The notes beneath the pieces were generated by a model. It ran no database searches, was not told where the DNA came from, and was given only the letters and a program-made list of their open reading frames with translations. A stretch of DNA of 64,000 nt, from the NCBI GenBank assembly GCA_900538465.1, contig UPXV01000003.1, forward strand, positions 35,799 to 99,798, read 5' to 3'. The position numbers and the translations under genes were made by a program. Shown piece by piece: positions 42,541 through 51,565 of the stretch. Source of the DNA: an uncultured Erysipelotrichaceae bacterium. GTDB taxonomy: Bacteria; Bacillota_I; Bacilli_A; Erysipelotrichales; Coprobacillaceae. Position 1 is the first letter of the stretch. Each line of letters starts with the position of its first letter.

Positions 42541-43968
42541 ATGAGGAAAGAAAAAATAAATAAGAAAAAGGTTATAGGTGTTCTTGTTGTTTTAGGAGTT
42601 ATGATTTTTTTGAGTTTTGCCTTTTTAAAGCGTCAGCATATAGATGTTAAAAATGATGGCGTTATGACTTTGGAGGTCGGTCAAAAATTATCAAATCAAG
42701 TACAAGATTATCTCGATTTAAAATTCTTTTTCCCATTTGAAAAAGAAAATATATCTCAACAAACAAAAATTCAGTGGGATCATCTTGATTATATTGATGA
42801 AAAGAAAAAACTTGTCAATATTGGAGAATATCAAGGAACCCTTGTTTATGACACACACAAATATGCAATCACATTGAAGGTTGAAGATACCACAGCTCCT
42901 CAAATTGAATGTGATGAAATTCTTCCTTATGCAAAAGAAGATTTTCAAATCGAAGATTATATTAAAGTGAGTGATAATTCCTATAAGGAATGTCAAGTCG
43001 ATATAGACATTCAAACACTTGATATTAATAAACTAGGAGAATATAGCATTCAAGTGACTGCAACGGATCCTTATAAAAATCAAACTAAGGAAACTTTTGA
43101 TGTAGAAGTGGCTGATATAGATGGTCCAGCATTTCAAAATGTTGATAAAACAGTCAGTTATCTTGGTGAAAAATTTGATCCATTAGAAAATGTAGAAGCT
43201 ATTGATAATTTAGATGGAAATTGTACAGACAAAATTCAAGTGAATGGAAAAGTAGATTCTCAAAAAGCAGGTGTTTATCATTTAGAATATCAAGTTGAAG
43301 ACAAGCATGGGAATCAAAATACAGCAACACGTGAAGTTATTGTCTTAAAAGAATCTGATAAAGTGAAAAATGTTCCTATGATTTTACAAATGCCTACATA
43401 TCATAATGGTTGTGAATCAGCCAGTTCAACAATGTTATTGAATTATTATGGTTATGATGTGACATTAAGTCAAGTTGTAAAAAGTGTTCCAACAATTCCT
43501 TTAGAAACACATAATCATCGTTTATACGGTGCCAATCCAAATGAAGCTTTTACGGGAAGTATGTCAAAAGAAGGTTATGGAATTTTTTCAAAACCCATGG
43601 CAAAGGTTGTTCAAAAATGGATTGATCAAAAAGGTGGCAAACATCAAGTCGAAAATATTACGGGTGCCAGTGTGGAAGAGTTATTTGCATATATCAATCA
43701 AGGAAAACCTGTTCAAGTCTGGGCAAGCGTTTATATGAATGATTTCAAATATTCAAGTCATAAAACGTGGTATATCAAAACTTTAGATGGAAAGTATACA
43801 GATGAGACATATACTTTTAAAAATAGTGAACATTCTTTATTATTGGTTGGTTATACAAAAAATACTGTTATTATGAATGATCCTTTAAGAGGAACAGTTG
43901 AATATAATCGAGAAGCTTTTCAAAAAGCTTATGAAGTGATGGGAAAGCAAGCTTTGATTCTTAAATAA
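42541..43968 (+). CDS. Membrane-anchored C39-like peptidase with Ig-like domains
   Basis: A 475-aa extracytoplasmic protein. It has an N-terminal helix (VIGVLVVLGVMIFLSFAFL), two bacterial Ig-like DUF5011-type repeats (about 115-195 and 200-275, each opening with a TTAPQI or DGPAFQ segment), and a C-terminal papain-like C39-type domain. Candidate catalytic residues are Cys in NGCESASSTMLLNYYG (about 295), His in EHSLLLVGY (about 437) and Asp in MNDPLRG. Such proteins are usually cell-wall or peptide hydrolases of the surface. Start at 42541 after GAGGAATA; an ATG 15 bases upstream lacks spacing. Confidence 0.85.
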   Translation: MRKEKINKKKVIGVLVVLGVMIFLSFAFLKRQHIDVKNDGVMTLEVGQKLSNQVQDYLDLKFFFPFEKENISQQTKIQWDHLDYIDEKKKLVNIGEYQGTLVYDTHKYAITLKVEDTTAPQIECDEILPYAKEDFQIEDYIKVSDNSYKECQVDIDIQTLDINKLGEYSIQVTATDPYKNQTKETFDVEVADIDGPAFQNVDKTVSYLGEKFDPLENVEAIDNLDGNCTDKIQVNGKVDSQKAGVYHLEYQVEDKHGNQNTATREVIVLKESDKVKNVPMILQMPTYHNGCESASSTMLLNYYGYDVTLSQVVKSVPTIPLETHNHRLYGANPNEAFTGSMSKEGYGIFSKPMAKVVQKWIDQKGGKHQVENITGASVEELFAYINQGKPVQVWASVYMNDFKYSSHKTWYIKTLDGKYTDETYTFKNSEHSLLLVGYTKNTVIMNDPLRGTVEYNREAFQKAYEVMGKQALILK

Positions 43969-43970
43969 TA

Positions 43971-44006
43971 AAAGATTTTCAACCTATCAAGTTGAAAATC
44001 TTTTTT
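43971..44006. terminator. Bidirectional terminator
   Basis: AAAGATTTTCAAC / GTTGAAAATCTTT stem with a seven-base loop and T run, between convergent genes. Confidence 0.9.
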
Positions 44007-44007
44007 C

Positions 44008-44472
44008 TTATTCGACATTTGCATAATTTTTTGTTTTGATAATTTTATAGACTTGTAAAGTTGTTGATGAAATCAAAATAGCAAGTGCTAATGAAATGCT
44101 GATACCAATTGTTGATAAAAAACTTTCCATAAATAAATTATTCAGTCCTTGAACAGCATAAAGCATTGTATAATAAATTCCACTCCCAGGAACAAGTGGG
44201 AAACAACCAACAATAATAAAAATTGTAGCTGGTGCTTTATAAATACGTGCCATCATTTCTGCAAGTAAAGAAACACATAGCATAGCTATAAAACTTTGTA
44301 AGAAAATATTATCAAGAAAACGAGTGGCTAAATAAATCACCCATCCCAGTGTTCCAATTAAAGAACCTGTAAAGGCAAATTTTATATTCTTATGAATTCT
44401 AAATATAAATGTAAAACCAAAACAGCCAACAAAAGCAGATAAACATTGTATCAATTCATTCATTCTATGCAC
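44008..44472 (-). CDS. ThrE-type threonine/serine exporter, small subunit (YjjB-like)
   Basis: A 154-aa membrane protein with about five helices, matching the ThrE_2/YjjB family (FVGCFGFTFIFRIHKN, VVGCFPLVPGSGIYYTMLYAVQG with the PGSG motif). Works with the larger subunit encoded just upstream, overlapping by eight bases. Exports threonine or serine, or another amino or dicarboxylic acid, by family assignment. Confidence 0.9.
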   Translation of the reverse strand: MHRMNELIQCLSAFVGCFGFTFIFRIHKNIKFAFTGSLIGTLGWVIYLATRFLDNIFLQSFIAMLCVSLLAEMMARIYKAPATIFIIVGCFPLVPGSGIYYTMLYAVQGLNNLFMESFLSTIGISISLALAILISSTTLQVYKIIKTKNYANVE

Positions 44473-45217
44473 CTCTTAAAATCATCATCATAACACCGAC
44501 ACCAATAGCGATACTTGCTGCAATTAAAATGGCTTCAATCATACGTGAAAGTCCAGAAACAAAATCTCCACCAATAATATCTCTTAAACTATTGGTAATT
44601 GCAATTCCTGGTACCAATAACATTAATGTCCCTGTGATAATGGATTGTTGATTTTCTATTAAACCTAATTTATGAGAAACAATTGCAATAGTTGCTAAAA
44701 CCATGCTGGATAAGATGGTTCTTACAATACCATTGATTTTTAATTTTTCCATTAAATAAATAAAATAATATAAGACAAAACCAATAAAGGCTGAAACCAA
44801 CATTTCTTGAAAGCCACCACCAAAGAAAACACAAAACATAGCAGCTGACACAATATAACCAATTAAAATCAATTGAAAATTTAAACTTTGATTTTTAATA
44901 TCATCAATTTTTTGATTGATTTCATCAAGAGATATTTCTTGATTGCTAATGTGTCTAACCAAACAATTCAATTCATAAAGATGATCCAAATGAATACGAT
45001 TGCTACGACTTCTTTTTGAAGAATGGTATGGTGTTCCATCATGGAGTGTTAAAGAAAGAGTAAAATAAGAAGGAATCGCAAAAACTTCAACATCATGAAA
45101 TCCTAATCCTTCACACATTCTTTGCAATGACTCTTCAACACGATAAATTTCAGCACCATGACGTAATAATAAATAACCAATTTCATTGATAGATTTTAAG
45201 ATTTCTAATTCGTCCAT
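44465..45217 (-). CDS. ThrE-type threonine/serine exporter, large subunit (YjjP-like)
   Basis: A 250-aa protein with an N-terminal cytosolic ThrE domain (GYLLLRHGAEIYRVEESLQRMCEGLG and FFTLSL-type beta region) and five C-terminal helices including MLLVPGIAITNSLRDIIGGDFVSG. Start at 45217 follows GAGAGGTGAAATC; the frame is open six codons upstream. First gene of a two-gene exporter operon. Confidence 0.9.
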   Translation of the reverse strand: MDELEILKSINEIGYLLLRHGAEIYRVEESLQRMCEGLGFHDVEVFAIPSYFTLSLTLHDGTPYHSSKRSRSNRIHLDHLYELNCLVRHISNQEISLDEINQKIDDIKNQSLNFQLILIGYIVSAAMFCVFFGGGFQEMLVSAFIGFVLYYFIYLMEKLKINGIVRTILSSMVLATIAIVSHKLGLIENQQSIITGTLMLLVPGIAITNSLRDIIGGDFVSGLSRMIEAILIAASIAIGVGVMMMILRGA

Positions 45218-45354
45218 GATTTCACCTCTCAACACTAATTTATATCACATTTTTATAAAACTGCATAGCGGAAATTGATGATTTTTTCTAAATAAGTAAA
45301 TCATCCTATTTTTAATGAAATATGCTAAAATAGAATGCAGGAGGGAAATGAGAC

Positions 45355-46233
45355 ATGATAAAACTTATTGTTTGTGATATAGATGGAACACTTCTTGATT
45401 CACACAATGATTTTGATGAACAAAGCTTTTCTAAGATCAATGAAAAACGAAAACAAGGGATTGAATTTATGTTTGCAACAGGAAGAGACTTTGATATGGT
45501 AGATAAATTTTGTAAAGAAAAACAAGTTTTTGGACCATTGATTTTAAATAATGGAACACAGTATCGCAGTTATGATGGTCAATTGAATCGTATTTATCCA
45601 ATGCAACGAGAGTCTTTTGAAAAGATTATGGATATTCTTTTACATTATCAATATCATATTTCTGTACATACACAAAAAGGAAAATATATATTTGAAGATA
45701 TTGAAAGTTATTTTCAACGTCATGTGGAATTAATTAAAAAATCTAGACATTTAGAAGATGAATCAATGTTTCCACAAGCAGACTTTTTTACAAGAGAAGG
45801 TTTTTTAAGAAATATTCATGAAGTTAAAAGTATTGAAGAACTTTATCAACAAGGGGCATTACCTTTAAAAATAGATGCCAGACATATCAATCCACAAATG
45901 GTAAAAGGGGTATCTCAATTGTTTCAAGACATTGGTCATTTACATATTTCATCATCTTTTGAAGAAAATATTGAAATTACCAGTGATATTCACAACAAAG
46001 GAACAATCCTCAAAGAAATTTTAAAAGAAAAAGGAATGACAATTGAAGAAGTTGCAACATTTGGAGATGGACTCAATGATATAGGGATGTTAGAAGGATT
46101 TCCATATTCATTTGCACCATTCAATGCACATCCCCTTGCAAAAGAAAAAGCTTCTTATTCACTTGATGTCACAAATGAACAAGGAGCAGTTAAAAAAGGT
46201 ATAGAAATATTAGAAGAACTTCATTTACTTTGA
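45355..46233 (+). CDS. Cof-type HAD-superfamily phosphatase
   Basis: A 292-aa cytosolic phosphatase with all HAD motifs: DIDGTLLDS (motif I nucleophile Asp about residue 8), FATGRDF (motif II), a Cof-type C2 cap, and EVATFGDGLNDIGMLEGFPYSFA (motif IV). Probably dephosphorylates sugar phosphates or flavin nucleotides. RBS AGGAGGGAA. Confidence 0.94.
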   Translation: MIKLIVCDIDGTLLDSHNDFDEQSFSKINEKRKQGIEFMFATGRDFDMVDKFCKEKQVFGPLILNNGTQYRSYDGQLNRIYPMQRESFEKIMDILLHYQYHISVHTQKGKYIFEDIESYFQRHVELIKKSRHLEDESMFPQADFFTREGFLRNIHEVKSIEELYQQGALPLKIDARHINPQMVKGVSQLFQDIGHLHISSSFEENIEITSDIHNKGTILKEILKEKGMTIEEVATFGDGLNDIGMLEGFPYSFAPFNAHPLAKEKASYSLDVTNEQGAVKKGIEILEELHLL

Positions 46234-46287
46234 TAAGACTTGAAGTTCTTTTGATTTATTGAAAAAGTTTTTATAAAAGAGTGTTAG

Positions 46288-46512
46288 AAGACCCATCAAA
46301 GAAATAAACTATCAGATGTTTTTAAAAAGATTGAAGGAATTATCCATGGGAAGCATGAACAATTTGATGATTTTGGAACAGGTCGAAAACCTTATGAAAT
46401 TTTATTAGAAGTTTTGAATCATCAAGATATTCCTTTTTTAATTGATTTTGATTGTACCATACACATCCAATGTTGACATTAGATTGTCAATGCAAAAGTA
46501 ACAGTTGAATAA
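46288..46512 (+). pseudogene. 3' fragment of an S66-family LD-carboxypeptidase gene
   Basis: An open frame reads DVFKKIEGIIHGKHEQFDDF, GRKPYEILLEVLNHQDIPFL, IDFDCT, which matches the C-terminal half of muramoyltetrapeptide carboxypeptidase/MccF-type S66 enzymes. The conserved THPMLTL then appears in another frame, and AKVTVE in the first again. At least two frameshifts and the loss of the 5' half mark it as a decayed gene. Confidence 0.7.
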
Positions 46513-46515
46513 ACT

Positions 46516-47661
46516 TTATTTGATATAAGGAATATGAGAATATTCCTTTTTGATAAAGTTTTGAGGATCTTTTGTTAATAAGGAAAGAAGTTTGGTTGCT
46601 TTGATTTCAATATCTAAAGCAGGGTGTTGATAACGAGAAAGATTAGTGACAATTTGATATGGACAATCTTTTTTGATGAATTTAAGATAGTTTCTTCCTT
46701 TTTCATTCATTGCTAAAATTCTTAAATAGTCTATTTTCATAGCATTTTGTATTTCACTTTTGGTATTTTTCATTAAAATATGAATGAGCATTCTTTGAAT
46801 ACGTGGTCTTGTATATCTTTTTGATGATAAAATATTGATAATATCTTCCATATGATGAGTATTTGTGATTTGATTGATGAGAATGTTTTCTAAACCTTCA
46901 TCAACCATATGATAATTTTGTAATTGTGTTTTTGAAGATGTTAAAATTTGATAACGTAAATAAGGATAGAAATCTTCTAAAAAGAAACATTCTTGTTGAT
47001 AAATATGAGGATGAGGTAAAGATTGTTGATAAGGTTGATTGTTTTTGATGGCTTGACGAATAGCAGAAGCACTAGCGATACTCTCCATTTTCGTATCGTG
47101 ATAATTATTGGTACGTGAAAAACAATGGGGTTGAATAGGATAGTCATGAGCGATAATTTCTTTAACGTAACTTAAACCTAATAAATCATTGGGAGTTCTG
47201 ATTTCTTTACCTAATATTTTTTGTAAAGCTTGATTACAAGCATCAGGATAACGAAGACCATCTTTCATCGCAAGTTTTACATATTGATCATATTGGTCTT
47301 GATGGACTTTGATAGCTTTGGCGATATCTATAAATGTTTCAATATGTCCATCTTCACTACCAAAACAAATATCACTAACACCTATGGCGTGTAATAAATC
47401 AATGGCTCCTTTTGCAAAATAATCAGCACTTTGACAAGCATAAACAAAAGGCAATTCAATGACGATATCAACACCAAATTCAATTGCCATGCGACTTCTT
47501 TGCCATTTATCTATGATGGCTGGTTCACCTCGTTGTACAAATGATGAGGACATCACTGCAATGGTATAATCTGGTTTGATGATTTCTTGTGCTTTTTGAA
47601 TATGATAGATATGCCCATTATGGAATGGGTTATATTCAACAATAATTCCTAAGACCTTCAT
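46516..47661 (-). CDS. tmcAL: tRNA(Met) cytidine acetate ligase (TmcAL/YlbM)
   Basis: A 381-aa nucleotidyltransferase-fold enzyme that makes N4-acetylcytidine at the wobble position of elongator tRNA-Met, activating acetate with ATP. The N-terminal motif VEYNPFHNGHIYHI, SSFVQRGEPAIIDKW and a GSEDGH segment are typical. Start at 47661 after AAAGGAGTGG; the frame has three more codons upstream. Divergent from yceD-rpmF, the usual ylbM-ylbN-rpmF neighbourhood. Confidence 0.94.
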   Translation of the reverse strand: MKVLGIIVEYNPFHNGHIYHIQKAQEIIKPDYTIAVMSSSFVQRGEPAIIDKWQRSRMAIEFGVDIVIELPFVYACQSADYFAKGAIDLLHAIGVSDICFGSEDGHIETFIDIAKAIKVHQDQYDQYVKLAMKDGLRYPDACNQALQKILGKEIRTPNDLLGLSYVKEIIAHDYPIQPHCFSRTNNYHDTKMESIASASAIRQAIKNNQPYQQSLPHPHIYQQECFFLEDFYPYLRYQILTSSKTQLQNYHMVDEGLENILINQITNTHHMEDIINILSSKRYTRPRIQRMLIHILMKNTKSEIQNAMKIDYLRILAMNEKGRNYLKFIKKDCPYQIVTNLSRYQHPALDIEIKATKLLSLLTKDPQNFIKKEYSHIPYIK

Positions 47662-47760
47662 TTTGACCACTCCTTTTCTAGTAGTGTATCATATATTTGT
47701 GCTTAAGAATAGTTTTGATGAAAAGAAGTGAAATATTCAGTGAAATATGGAAAATTTTGA

Positions 47761-47789
47761 TTGACATATTTAAGAGTTTTATATATAAT
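47761..47789 (+). promoter_or_regulatory. Promoter of yceD-rpmF
   Basis: TTGACA, 17-bp spacer, TATAAT; consensus sigma-A promoter. Confidence 0.8.
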
Positions 47790-47817
47790 TGGCTATGCGG
47801 TGTAAAGGGTGATTTTT

Positions 47818-48330
47818 TTGAAGTGGAATTTACAATGGATTGTGAAACAAAAAGATGGGCGTTTTGATTTTGATGAGACGTTAAGTTTTCCGTCTGAAAT
47901 GTTCCACAACTTATCTCAAATCAATGGGTTAAAGGATGTCAATGTGACAGGACAAGGGCGTCTAGACATGAAAAATCGTCAGTTATACGTTGATTTTAAA
48001 GTAAAAGGTCAAATGATTCTACCATGTGCCGTATCATTAGAGGATGTGGATTATCCTTTTGAGATTGATTCAACTGCAATTTTTGCTTTTTATAAGCCTC
48101 AAGAAGATGAGGATGTTATTGAAGCAAAGAGAGATATGGTTGATTTAACTCCAGTGATTTTTCAAGAAATCATGATGGATGTTCCAATGCGTGTCGTTAA
48201 AGAAGGCGCAACTTTGAAGACCAAAGGCAATGGTTGGAAAGTATTAAATGAAGAAGATGAAAGTCGTGATGAGGATTATATTGATCCTCGCCTAGCAAAG
48301 CTTAAAGATTATTTTAAGGATAAAGAATAA
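47818..48330 (+). CDS. YceD/DUF177 family protein
   Basis: A 170-aa cytosolic protein of the DUF177 (YceD/YlbN) family, linked to 23S rRNA and ribosome maturation in several lineages and nearly always upstream of rpmF. Visible blocks are VTGQGRLDMKNRQLYVDFKVKGQMILPCAV and DLTPVIFQEIMMDVPMRV, with IDPRLAKLKDYF at the end. Start set at TTG 47818, five bases after AAAGGGTGAT; the GTG at 47809 lies inside that site. Confidence 0.9.
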   Translation: MKWNLQWIVKQKDGRFDFDETLSFPSEMFHNLSQINGLKDVNVTGQGRLDMKNRQLYVDFKVKGQMILPCAVSLEDVDYPFEIDSTAIFAFYKPQEDEDVIEAKRDMVDLTPVIFQEIMMDVPMRVVKEGATLKTKGNGWKVLNEEDESRDEDYIDPRLAKLKDYFKDKE

Positions 48331-48342
48331 GGAGGTGTACCT

Positions 48343-48510
48343 ATGGCAGTACCACAAAGAAGAGTTTCAAAAACAAGAAGAAACAAGAGAAGAACACATG
48401 ATAAGTTAACAGTACCAGCTGTAGTTGTTTGCCCTGAATGTGGAGAATACAAATTATCTCATAGAGTATGCAAACATTGCGGAACTTACAACGGACAAAA
48501 AGTGTTATAA
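48343..48510 (+). CDS. rpmF: 50S ribosomal protein L32
   Basis: A 55-aa protein, MAVPQRRVSKTRRNKRRTHD at the N terminus and a zinc ribbon with CPECG and CKHCG, the zinc-binding (C+) form. AAGGAGGTG precedes the ATG. Second gene after yceD. Confidence 0.98.
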   Translation: MAVPQRRVSKTRRNKRRTHDKLTVPAVVVCPECGEYKLSHRVCKHCGTYNGQKVL

Positions 48511-48513
48511 AAA

Positions 48514-48540
48514 CTGCCCCTTATTGCAAGGGCTTTTTTT
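48514..48540 (+). terminator. Terminator of rpmF
   Basis: GCCC / GGGC-based stem (GCCCCTTATTGCAAGGGC) followed by seven T. Confidence 0.9.
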
Positions 48541-48579
48541 ATAACTTTTTTCATATACTTATAGAGGGAGAAAAATCAT

Positions 48580-49713
48580 ATGCACAATAAACGTACGCTT
48601 TCTTTTTTATTATTTATTCTGATTGCTTTTATAATCGGTCTTTTTTATAACACCCATCATCAGCAAAAAGAAAATAGACCTTCGTTAGATATGAAGCAAG
48701 TTGAAAGTGTTTTTTTACAAGATCAAGATTATCATTATTTCTATAATCAACTTTCTGATGGTGAGAAAAACACATATCAACGTTTATATTATGCTTTCTA
48801 TAAACAATATAGTCATATTATGATTGAAGATAATGATATTGATCGGATTCAATCTGTTTTTGAGAAAGTATTATTTGATCATCCAGAATTTTATTACGTT
48901 AGTGATCAATTTTCTTATTCTATCGACAATGAAAAAACAAACTTTTCACCAGAATATGATTATCGTGAAAAAGAAGTTAAAGCTATCAATCAAAAAATTA
49001 AAGATCATACACATTCGTTTATAGATAAAACAAAGGCAATGAGTGATCCCCTTGAAAAATCAAAAGCTGTTTATGATTATATTGTAGAAAATGTTGTTTA
49101 TCATGAAAATGAAAAAACTGATCAAAATATTATCAGTTCATTAGTTGAAGGAAAGTCTGTTTGTGCCGGTTATGCAAGAGGGTATCAGTATTTGGCTGAT
49201 CGTGTAGGTTTGCAAGCTGTTTATATGGTAGGAATGGATAAAGAAGATTCTTCAAAGACAGATTCTGATGAGGGACATGCTTGGGTTATGAATCGTATTT
49301 ATGATGATTATTACTATTGTGATCCGACTTGGGGTGATGTTGATGAAAAGGACATTCAACATACATGTTATGGATATTTTATGATGGATAGTGATGAGAT
49401 GCTAAGATGTTATCAAGTGGATGTACCTTATGAAAAAACAAAACATCATGATATCAATTATTTTCAGCAACAAGGGACTTATATGAAAGTATATGATGAA
49501 GATGTTCTTTCTTTAGCAGTTCAAAAGGGATTGAAAAAGAAAAACCATGTTGCTGAAGTGAAGTGTGCCAATGAGAGAGTTTATCAACAAGTGAAATATA
49601 AATTGGAAAAAGCATATTTAGGATATCGTATTTTAAATAAAAATCATTGTTGGAATAAAGAGGCTTCATATTTTACGCATGATGAATTGCGTTTGATAGA
49701 ATTATACTATTAA
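48580..49713 (+). CDS. Transglutaminase-like extracytoplasmic protein
   Basis: A 377-aa protein with one N-terminal helix (LSFLLFILIAFIIGLFY), a helical domain (about 40-160), and a transglutaminase-like fold. The putative triad is visible: Cys in GKSVCAGYARGYQYLAD (about 195), His in DEGHAWVMN (about 229) and Asp in YYYCDPTWGD (about 246). Such proteins are usually peptidases or protein crosslinkers at the surface. Substrate unknown. GAGGGAG precedes the start. Confidence 0.88.
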   Translation: MHNKRTLSFLLFILIAFIIGLFYNTHHQQKENRPSLDMKQVESVFLQDQDYHYFYNQLSDGEKNTYQRLYYAFYKQYSHIMIEDNDIDRIQSVFEKVLFDHPEFYYVSDQFSYSIDNEKTNFSPEYDYREKEVKAINQKIKDHTHSFIDKTKAMSDPLEKSKAVYDYIVENVVYHENEKTDQNIISSLVEGKSVCAGYARGYQYLADRVGLQAVYMVGMDKEDSSKTDSDEGHAWVMNRIYDDYYYCDPTWGDVDEKDIQHTCYGYFMMDSDEMLRCYQVDVPYEKTKHHDINYFQQQGTYMKVYDEDVLSLAVQKGLKKKNHVAEVKCANERVYQQVKYKLEKAYLGYRILNKNHCWNKEASYFTHDELRLIELYY

Positions 49714-49739
49714 TTGGTAAAAATTGAAAAAATAGCGAT

Positions 49740-49767
49740 AAGTAGCAGGAAACTGCTACTTTTTTTG
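49740..49767 (+). terminator. Terminator of the transglutaminase-like gene
   Basis: AAGTAGCAG-GAAA-CTGCTACTT stem plus seven T. Confidence 0.92.
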
Positions 49768-49823
49768 TTGAAAAAATCGTAAAAAGACAACCGATTTCTC
49801 TATACAAGATAATAGAAATGGTA

Positions 49824-49885
49824 TATAATGGTGGTATGAAGTGTTATAAAATGTATAAAAATGTTATAAAGTGGGTGAAAATGAA
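49824..49885 (+). promoter_or_regulatory. mraZ promoter with MraZ-box-like repeats
   Basis: A TATAAT at 49824-49829 is followed by six RTG triplets, each usually preceded by AA, at an exact 10-bp period (49831, 41, 51, 61, 71, 81). Known MraZ boxes are 3-4 copies of a G-rich or AAAGTG core at 10-bp spacing upstream of mraZ, so this is a likely autoregulatory site. No good -35 is visible. Confidence 0.65.
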
Positions 49886-50317
49886 ATGTTCTTTGGAGAA
49901 TTTAGGCACAATATTGATGCGAAAGGCCGATTAAGTATTCCAGCAAAGATGCGTAATCAATGTGGAGAATCTGTATATATTACAAGAGGAAATGATGGCT
50001 GTTTGGCATTATATACTCAAGAAGGTTGGGGAGCCTATTATAAGGAACTCCAAGCATTACCCCAAAAGAAAAAAAGTACCCGCATTTTTATTCGTTTGGT
50101 AACATCTCGTGCAAGTGAATGTGAATTTGATAAATTAGGAAGAATTAATATTCCACTTGTTTTAAGAAATGAAGGAAATCTTGAAAAAGAATGTGTCATT
50201 GTTGGAGTTGGTGACCATGTTGAAATTTGGAATAGTCAAAAATGGGATGAATTCTATGATGACAATAAAGATAGTTTTGATGAGATTTCTGAAGATTTAG
50301 ATGATTTTGAATTGTAA
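49886..50317 (+). CDS. mraZ: Transcriptional regulator MraZ
   Basis: A 143-aa protein of two SpoVT/AbrB-like MraZ domains: FGEFRHNIDAKGRLSIPAKMR and ASECEFDKLGRINIPLVLR both carry the DxxGR core. It represses the division and cell wall cluster by binding repeats at its own promoter. The ATG at 49886 gives the family N terminus MFFGEF; the frame is open five codons upstream. First gene of the dcw operon. Confidence 0.96.
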   Translation: MFFGEFRHNIDAKGRLSIPAKMRNQCGESVYITRGNDGCLALYTQEGWGAYYKELQALPQKKKSTRIFIRLVTSRASECEFDKLGRINIPLVLRNEGNLEKECVIVGVGDHVEIWNSQKWDEFYDDNKDSFDEISEDLDDFEL

Positions 50318-50328
50318 AGGAGAAAACT

Positions 50329-51276
50329 ATGTTCCATCACATCAGTGTTTTATTGACAGAGACAATTGAAGGACTTCATATTCGTGAAGATGGTATTTAT
50401 GTAGACTGTACTTTAGGTGGCGGTGGTCATAGTGCTGAAATTTTAAAACGTTTAACAACGGGGCATCTTTATTGTTTTGATCAAGATCAAAAAGCTATTG
50501 ATGCAGCTTCAAAACGTTTATCACAAATATCAGATCATTTTACTATTATTTATTCAAACTTTAAGAATTTAAAAAGTGAATTAGAAAAATTAGGTGTTTA
50601 TAAAGTAGATGGAATTGTTTTTGATCTTGGTGTCTCTTCTCCTCAATTCGATGATGGCGAAAGAGGTTTTAGTTATAACTATGATGCTTTGTTAGATATG
50701 CGTATGGATCAAAATCAAACACTGAGTGCTTATGATATTGTGAATACATATGAATACAGTGAACTTGTGAAGATTCTTTATAAATATGCTGATGAAAAAT
50801 TTGCGAAACAAATTGCCAGAGCAATTGAACGTCATCGTCAAGAAAAACCAATCAAAACAACATTTGAATTGGTTGATATTATTAAAGAAGCCATTCCAGC
50901 GCCAGCCAGAAGAAAAGGTGGGCATCCTGCCAAACGAACTTTTCAAGCTTTAAGGATTGCTGTGAATGATGAATTAAATGTGTTTGAAAGTGCCTTAGAT
51001 GATGCATTGGATATGTTAAATGTGGGTGGAAGAGTTGCTGTGATTACTTTCCATTCTTTAGAAGATAAAATTTGTAAGTATACTTTTAATGAAGTGACGA
51101 AGGAACCTGATTTACCAATGGGTATGCCTATTGTTCCAGAACACTTAAAACCAAGATTTCAAAAAATAACGAAAAAACCAATCGTTGCTGGAGAAGAAGA
51201 GTTGGAAGTCAATCATCGCTCTCATTCAGCAAAATTAAGAATTATAGAAAGGATATATGAAGATGAGAGGAAATAA
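50329..51276 (+). CDS. rsmH: 16S rRNA (cytosine1402-N4)-methyltransferase
   Basis: A 315-aa SAM-dependent methyltransferase modifying C1402 in the ribosomal P site. The family marks HISVLLTETIEGL, DCTLGGGGHS, DLGVSSPQFD and RGFSYNYDALLDMRMDQ are present, along with HPAKRTFQALRIAVNDEL. Normal length. RBS AAAGGAGAAA. The end overlaps ftsL by 14 bases. Confidence 0.97.
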   Translation: MFHHISVLLTETIEGLHIREDGIYVDCTLGGGGHSAEILKRLTTGHLYCFDQDQKAIDAASKRLSQISDHFTIIYSNFKNLKSELEKLGVYKVDGIVFDLGVSSPQFDDGERGFSYNYDALLDMRMDQNQTLSAYDIVNTYEYSELVKILYKYADEKFAKQIARAIERHRQEKPIKTTFELVDIIKEAIPAPARRKGGHPAKRTFQALRIAVNDELNVFESALDDALDMLNVGGRVAVITFHSLEDKICKYTFNEVTKEPDLPMGMPIVPEHLKPRFQKITKKPIVAGEEELEVNHRSHSAKLRIIERIYEDERK

Positions 51277-51565
51277 GAGAAAAGAAACAAGATTCGCAAG
51301 ATTTTCAAGACGTTTATTAATTGTAAGTTTTATGTTGTTCGTCATAGGAAGTGTAGCTTTAAATTCTTATGAGTCTTCATTAAATATACAATGTCAAGAT
51401 CTTGAAAAAGAAATTGCAACAATACAATCAGATATAGATGGATTAGAAATGAAAAAACAAGAACTTGTTGCTTTTTCACGTATTGAATCCATCGCAAAGA
51501 AAAAGGGATTAGATTATAAACAAAGTACAATGACAGCCGCAGTCGTAGGAGTTCAAAGAGATTAA
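51263..51565 (+). CDS. ftsL: Cell division protein FtsL
   Basis: A 100-aa bitopic protein. A basic N-terminal tail, one helix (LLIVSFMLFVIGSVALNSY, about 15-35) and an outer coiled coil (LEKEIATIQSDIDGLEMKKQEL) match the FtsL/DivIC pattern, and its place between rsmH and the PBP gene is diagnostic. Start at 51263, nine bases after AAAGGA; ATG 51257 is too close. Its stop overlaps the next start (TAATGG). Confidence 0.9.
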   Translation: MRGNKRKETRFARFSRRLLIVSFMLFVIGSVALNSYESSLNIQCQDLEKEIATIQSDIDGLEMKKQELVAFSRIESIAKKKGLDYKQSTMTAAVVGVQRD

